This document shows, piece by piece, positions 5,909-7,028 of a stretch of 7,028 nt of DNA; positions within the stretch are counted from its first letter, which is position 1; each line of letters opens with the position of its first letter. A program made the translations under genes and the position numbers. The stretch covers positions 1 through 7,028 of the forward strand of contig DAOVJF010000133.1 of the NCBI GenBank assembly GCA_030673355.1, in the 5' to 3' direction. The notes beneath the pieces were generated by a model, which worked only from the letters and a program-made list of their open reading frames with translations, was not told the DNA's origin and did no database searches. The stretch is from Planctomycetota bacterium (lineage in GTDB: Bacteria; JAJVIF01; JAPKYR01).

Positions 5909-5926
5909 CTAGATATATGCTACAGT
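5898..5926 (+). promoter_or_regulatory. Promoter of the two-gene plus-strand cassette
   Basis: A perfect TTGACA (5898-5903), 17-base spacer, then TACAGT (5921-5926, four of six to TATAAT). Transcription would start near 5933, leaving a leader of about 115 nt before the ATG at 6048. Confidence 0.6.
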
Positions 5927-5953
5927 AGTTGTTGAGGAACCAGGAAGGAGAAT

Positions 5954-5977
5954 ATGGAGCAGAGCCGAGCTGACTAG
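5954..5977 (+). CDS. Possible 7-codon leader peptide
   Basis: ATG with a close upstream GGAAGGAG (5943-5950) opens a reading frame encoding MEQSRAD followed by TAG. It lies in the leader between the predicted start of transcription and the 93-residue gene. The ribosome site is better than that of many full genes here, although the gap to ATG is only 3 bases. Such a short frame can arise by chance; translation is unproven. Confidence 0.25.
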   Translation: MEQSRAD

Positions 5978-5986
5978 GAAAGCACA

Positions 5987-6034
5987 ATGACTGACACGGA
6001 GGAAAGAAAAATGCGCTGTGAACCAGAGACATAA
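5987..6034 (+). CDS. Possible 15-codon leader peptide
   Basis: Reads MTDTEERKMRCEPET then TAA, ending 13 bases before the 93-residue gene. An AGGAAAG lies about 7 bases before the ATG. An internal in-frame ATG at 6011 has its own GGAGG (5998-6002) eight bases upstream, so a 7-residue product MRCEPET is the alternative. The charged, short peptide shows no signal or run of one amino acid that would mark a classical attenuator. Confidence 0.25.
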   Translation: MTDTEERKMRCEPET

Positions 6035-6047
6035 CTAAGGTGAGAAA

Positions 6048-6329
6048 ATGCACCAAAAATTCAACTTCAATAAGTCAAAGGCTTTTGAGATTTCAAGAAA
6101 TTATGAAAACACCCTCAAAACTTTGACTCATCTTTATCAATTTGTAGGTAACAAAAAAGCAGCAAGAATGACACAGCAGTTTCTGGATGATTATATAAAA
6201 TATCATGATTCCAGATTTCAAGATACCTTGGACTCAATTGACTGGAGAAATTTTTGCCTGCTGGAACTAAGGTTAATCAAGTACGCCAATGATGAAATTA
6301 ATTCCGTCATTGAAAAATTCCCGCCTTGA
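6048..6329 (+). CDS. Unrecognised 93-residue, probably helical protein
   Basis: I do not recognise this protein. The start is well supported: AAGGTGAG (6037-6044) precedes the ATG by three bases, and a consensus-like promoter lies upstream. The sequence is rich in charged and aromatic residues without a signal peptide or membrane segment. Residues 10-32, 35-58 and 65-90 look like three amphipathic helices, e.g. AFEISRNYENTLKTLTHLYQ and FCLLELRLIKYANDEINSVI; a single WR pair sits at 66-67. Its A/T-rich codon use stands apart from the minus-strand operon genes, consistent with transfer. It is followed after 31 bases by a small XRE-type regulator on the same strand, a layout shared by toxin-antitoxin, phage-derived and small regulatory modules. 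No catalytic motif is visible, so no function is assigned. Confidence 0.7.
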   Translation: MHQKFNFNKSKAFEISRNYENTLKTLTHLYQFVGNKKAARMTQQFLDDYIKYHDSRFQDTLDSIDWRNFCLLELRLIKYANDEINSVIEKFPP

Positions 6330-6360
6330 TTCCCATTGTTAAAATTTTAAAAAAATTCTC

Positions 6361-6684
6361 ATGGATATCGGAAAGCTGATACAGATGTTACGCACCGCCG
6401 AGGACTTGTCCCAGGAGAAGCTTGCAACTGAAGTCGGAATCTCAAGGGCTTACCTTTCTCAGGTCGAGACCGGCTCAAAAGACCCTGGACTCCATGTTAT
6501 CAGGAAGATTGCTGAGTTTTTCAAAATTCCTCTTCCAATACTGCTTGCAGGTGAAACTGGCCAAACCGATGAAACCAACGCTGCCATGTATGTTCAGCTT
6601 AATAAAATGCTTGGTGATATTCTACTTGTGAAGATGATGAGTAGTAAACGAAAGAAAAAGAAAAGAAAATCAAAGAAGAAATAA
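6361..6684 (+). CDS. Small XRE-family HTH regulator with polybasic C-terminal tail
   Basis: The protein has 107 residues. Residues 4-63 are a Cro/C1-type helix-turn-helix: IGKLIQMLRTAEDLSQEKLA, then the turn EVGIS and recognition helix RAYLSQVETGSKDPGL, ending with helices that include IRKIAEFFKIPLPILLAGE, the usual C-terminal closure of SinR/XRE domains. Residues 73-93 may form one more helix for dimerisation. The last 12 residues (96-107) are all Lys or Arg except one Ser, unusual for this family; the tail could add nonspecific DNA or RNA binding. No ribosome site is seen before ATG 6361, so translation may be coupled to the upstream gene 31 bases away. Target DNA is unknown; autoregulation through the repeats at 5883-5908 is an inference. 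Confidence 0.85.
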   Translation: MDIGKLIQMLRTAEDLSQEKLATEVGISRAYLSQVETGSKDPGLHVIRKIAEFFKIPLPILLAGETGQTDETNAAMYVQLNKMLGDILLVKMMSSKRKKKKRKSKKK

Positions 6685-6733
6685 AAAATGCGATGAAATA
6701 GAACTTAACAATGCAGACTAAAAGCTCATGATC

Positions 6734-6757
6734 AATACCGAATCCGGTATTTTTTTA
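6734..6757 (+). terminator. Intrinsic terminator of the plus-strand cassette
   Basis: A perfect 7-bp stem AATACCG/CGGTATT (6734-6740, 6745-6751) with a 4-base loop AATC runs straight into a T-tract (6750-6756). It lies 50 bases after the XRE-type gene and is oriented to end its transcript. Confidence 0.8.
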
Positions 6758-6774
6758 TTGCTTTATTAACCAAC

Positions 6775-6798
6775 AGGGGCGCAGCAAGCTGTGCCCCT
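6775..6798. repeat. REP-like palindrome (AGGGGCGCAGC / GCTGTGCCCCT)
   Basis: An 11-bp stem with one G-T pair and a minimal AA loop. G/C-rich palindromes of this 'GGGGC-GCAGC-AA-GCTGC-GCCCC' type are commonly dispersed in intergenic regions of environmental bacteria. It stands immediately beside a second palindrome. Repetition elsewhere in the genome cannot be seen from this window. Confidence 0.45.
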
Positions 6799-6820
6799 AC
6801 GGTGGTTGTTTCTTGAAATC

Positions 6821-6862
6821 AAAAAGGGGACACCTGCATTCGGGTACGAATGAGGTGTCCCC
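6821..6862 (-). terminator. Strong hairpin terminator of the TldD/PmbA-like gene
   Basis: GGGGACACCT (6826-6835) pairs with AGGTGTCCCC (6853-6862) over 10 bp, continued by CATTC/GAATG (6837-6841, 6848-6852) after a bulged G, with loop GGGTAC. On the minus strand it is followed by TTTTT (6825-6821), 24 bases after the stop codon at 6887. The G/C-rich palindrome may also belong to a dispersed repeat family with its neighbour at 6775. Confidence 0.75.
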
Positions 6863-6886
6863 GATATTCACATTAGGAATGACTGA

Positions 6887-7028
6887 TTAACCACCGGTTG
6901 CGATTGCCATCCTGTCGAATAGTATTGGTGGGACAAAGGCTTCGACATTTTTCAATTCACACCCGATTTCGAGTACCTGCCTGTCGAACATCTTGAAACA
7001 GTTACCGGCAAGCATCCCGTTCTTGAAT
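6887..7028 (-). CDS. C-terminal end of a TldD/PmbA-like protein (enters from the right edge)
   Basis: The last 47 residues before TAA read FKNGMLAGNCFKMFDRQVLE, then IGCELKNVEAFVPPILFDRM and AIATGG. The pattern A-GN followed about 9 residues later by V-x-x-IG, a short charged stretch, then P-x-(I/V)L-x-x-x-M-x-IA-x-G at the extreme C-terminus matches how I know the TldD/PmbA family to end (E. coli PmbA finishes with AGN, VGNDIE, VLLPEMKIAG). These metalloproteases work as TldD-TldE heterodimers on unfolded peptides, for example microcin B17 maturation and CcdA antitoxin decay. The active-site HExxxH belongs to TldD-type subunits and would lie outside the window, so which subunit this is cannot be told. 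Confidence 0.55.
   Translation of the reverse strand, partial: FKNGMLAGNCFKMFDRQVLEIGCELKNVEAFVPPILFDRMAIATGG

Noticed and set aside
5868..6056. Minus-strand 62-codon hydrophobic frame, possible small membrane protein
   Set aside because: It runs antisense through the promoter and leader of the plus-strand cassette, lacks a ribosome site and is better explained as a shadow of non-coding DNA.
6048..6684. Calling the cassette a toxin-antitoxin system
   Set aside because: The upstream protein has no motif of a known toxin family such as RelE, HigB, HipA or Fic; layout alone is not enough, so it is left as unknown.

Overview
This looks like chromosome of an uncultured Gram-negative-type bacterium of moderate GC content. 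The gene content (a SahR-type regulator beside ahcY, a DUF2723 membrane glycosyltransferase, a single-domain MazG, a crotonase, the end of a TldD/PmbA-like gene) would suit a deltaproteobacterium or an FCB/Zixibacteria-type lineage. Placing it more precisely from sequence alone would be guesswork.

Layout. (1) 1-1430, minus strand: sahR, an ArsR-type HTH fused to a SAM-methyltransferase-like sensor domain, followed by the first ~50 codons of ahcY (S-adenosylhomocysteine hydrolase), which runs off the left edge. The 237-base sahR-ahcY gap contains a strong dyad, a long-range stem, and a terminator immediately in front of ahcY that competes with an alternative stem, so it resembles an attenuated leader. 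sahR has a good sigma70-type promoter with a TGAT-N9-ATCA dyad over its -10 box. (2) 1430-1908: non-coding, hairpin-rich DNA with no convincing gene. (3) 1909-5780, minus strand: a likely four-gene operon transcribed as crotonase, mazG, DUF2723 glycosyltransferase, Nudix hydrolase. It is headed by a promoter whose -10 lies between the arms of a 7-bp inverted repeat. (4) 5870-6760, plus strand: an A/T-richer two-gene cassette with its own consensus-like promoter, micro-ORFs in the leader, an unrecognised 93-residue helical protein, a small XRE-type HTH protein with a polybasic tail, and a clean intrinsic terminator. (5) 6775-7028: two tandem REP-like palindromes, the second acting as terminator for the minus-strand TldD/PmbA-like gene entering from the right edge.

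How the parts fit: sahR and ahcY form a known functional pair controlling the SAM cycle, since SahR is released by SAH, the substrate of AhcY. MazG and Nudix proteins are both nucleotide-pyrophosphate hydrolases, but a shared pathway with the crotonase and the glycosyltransferase is not evident. The plus-strand cassette is the most accessory-looking part, and its function is unknown.
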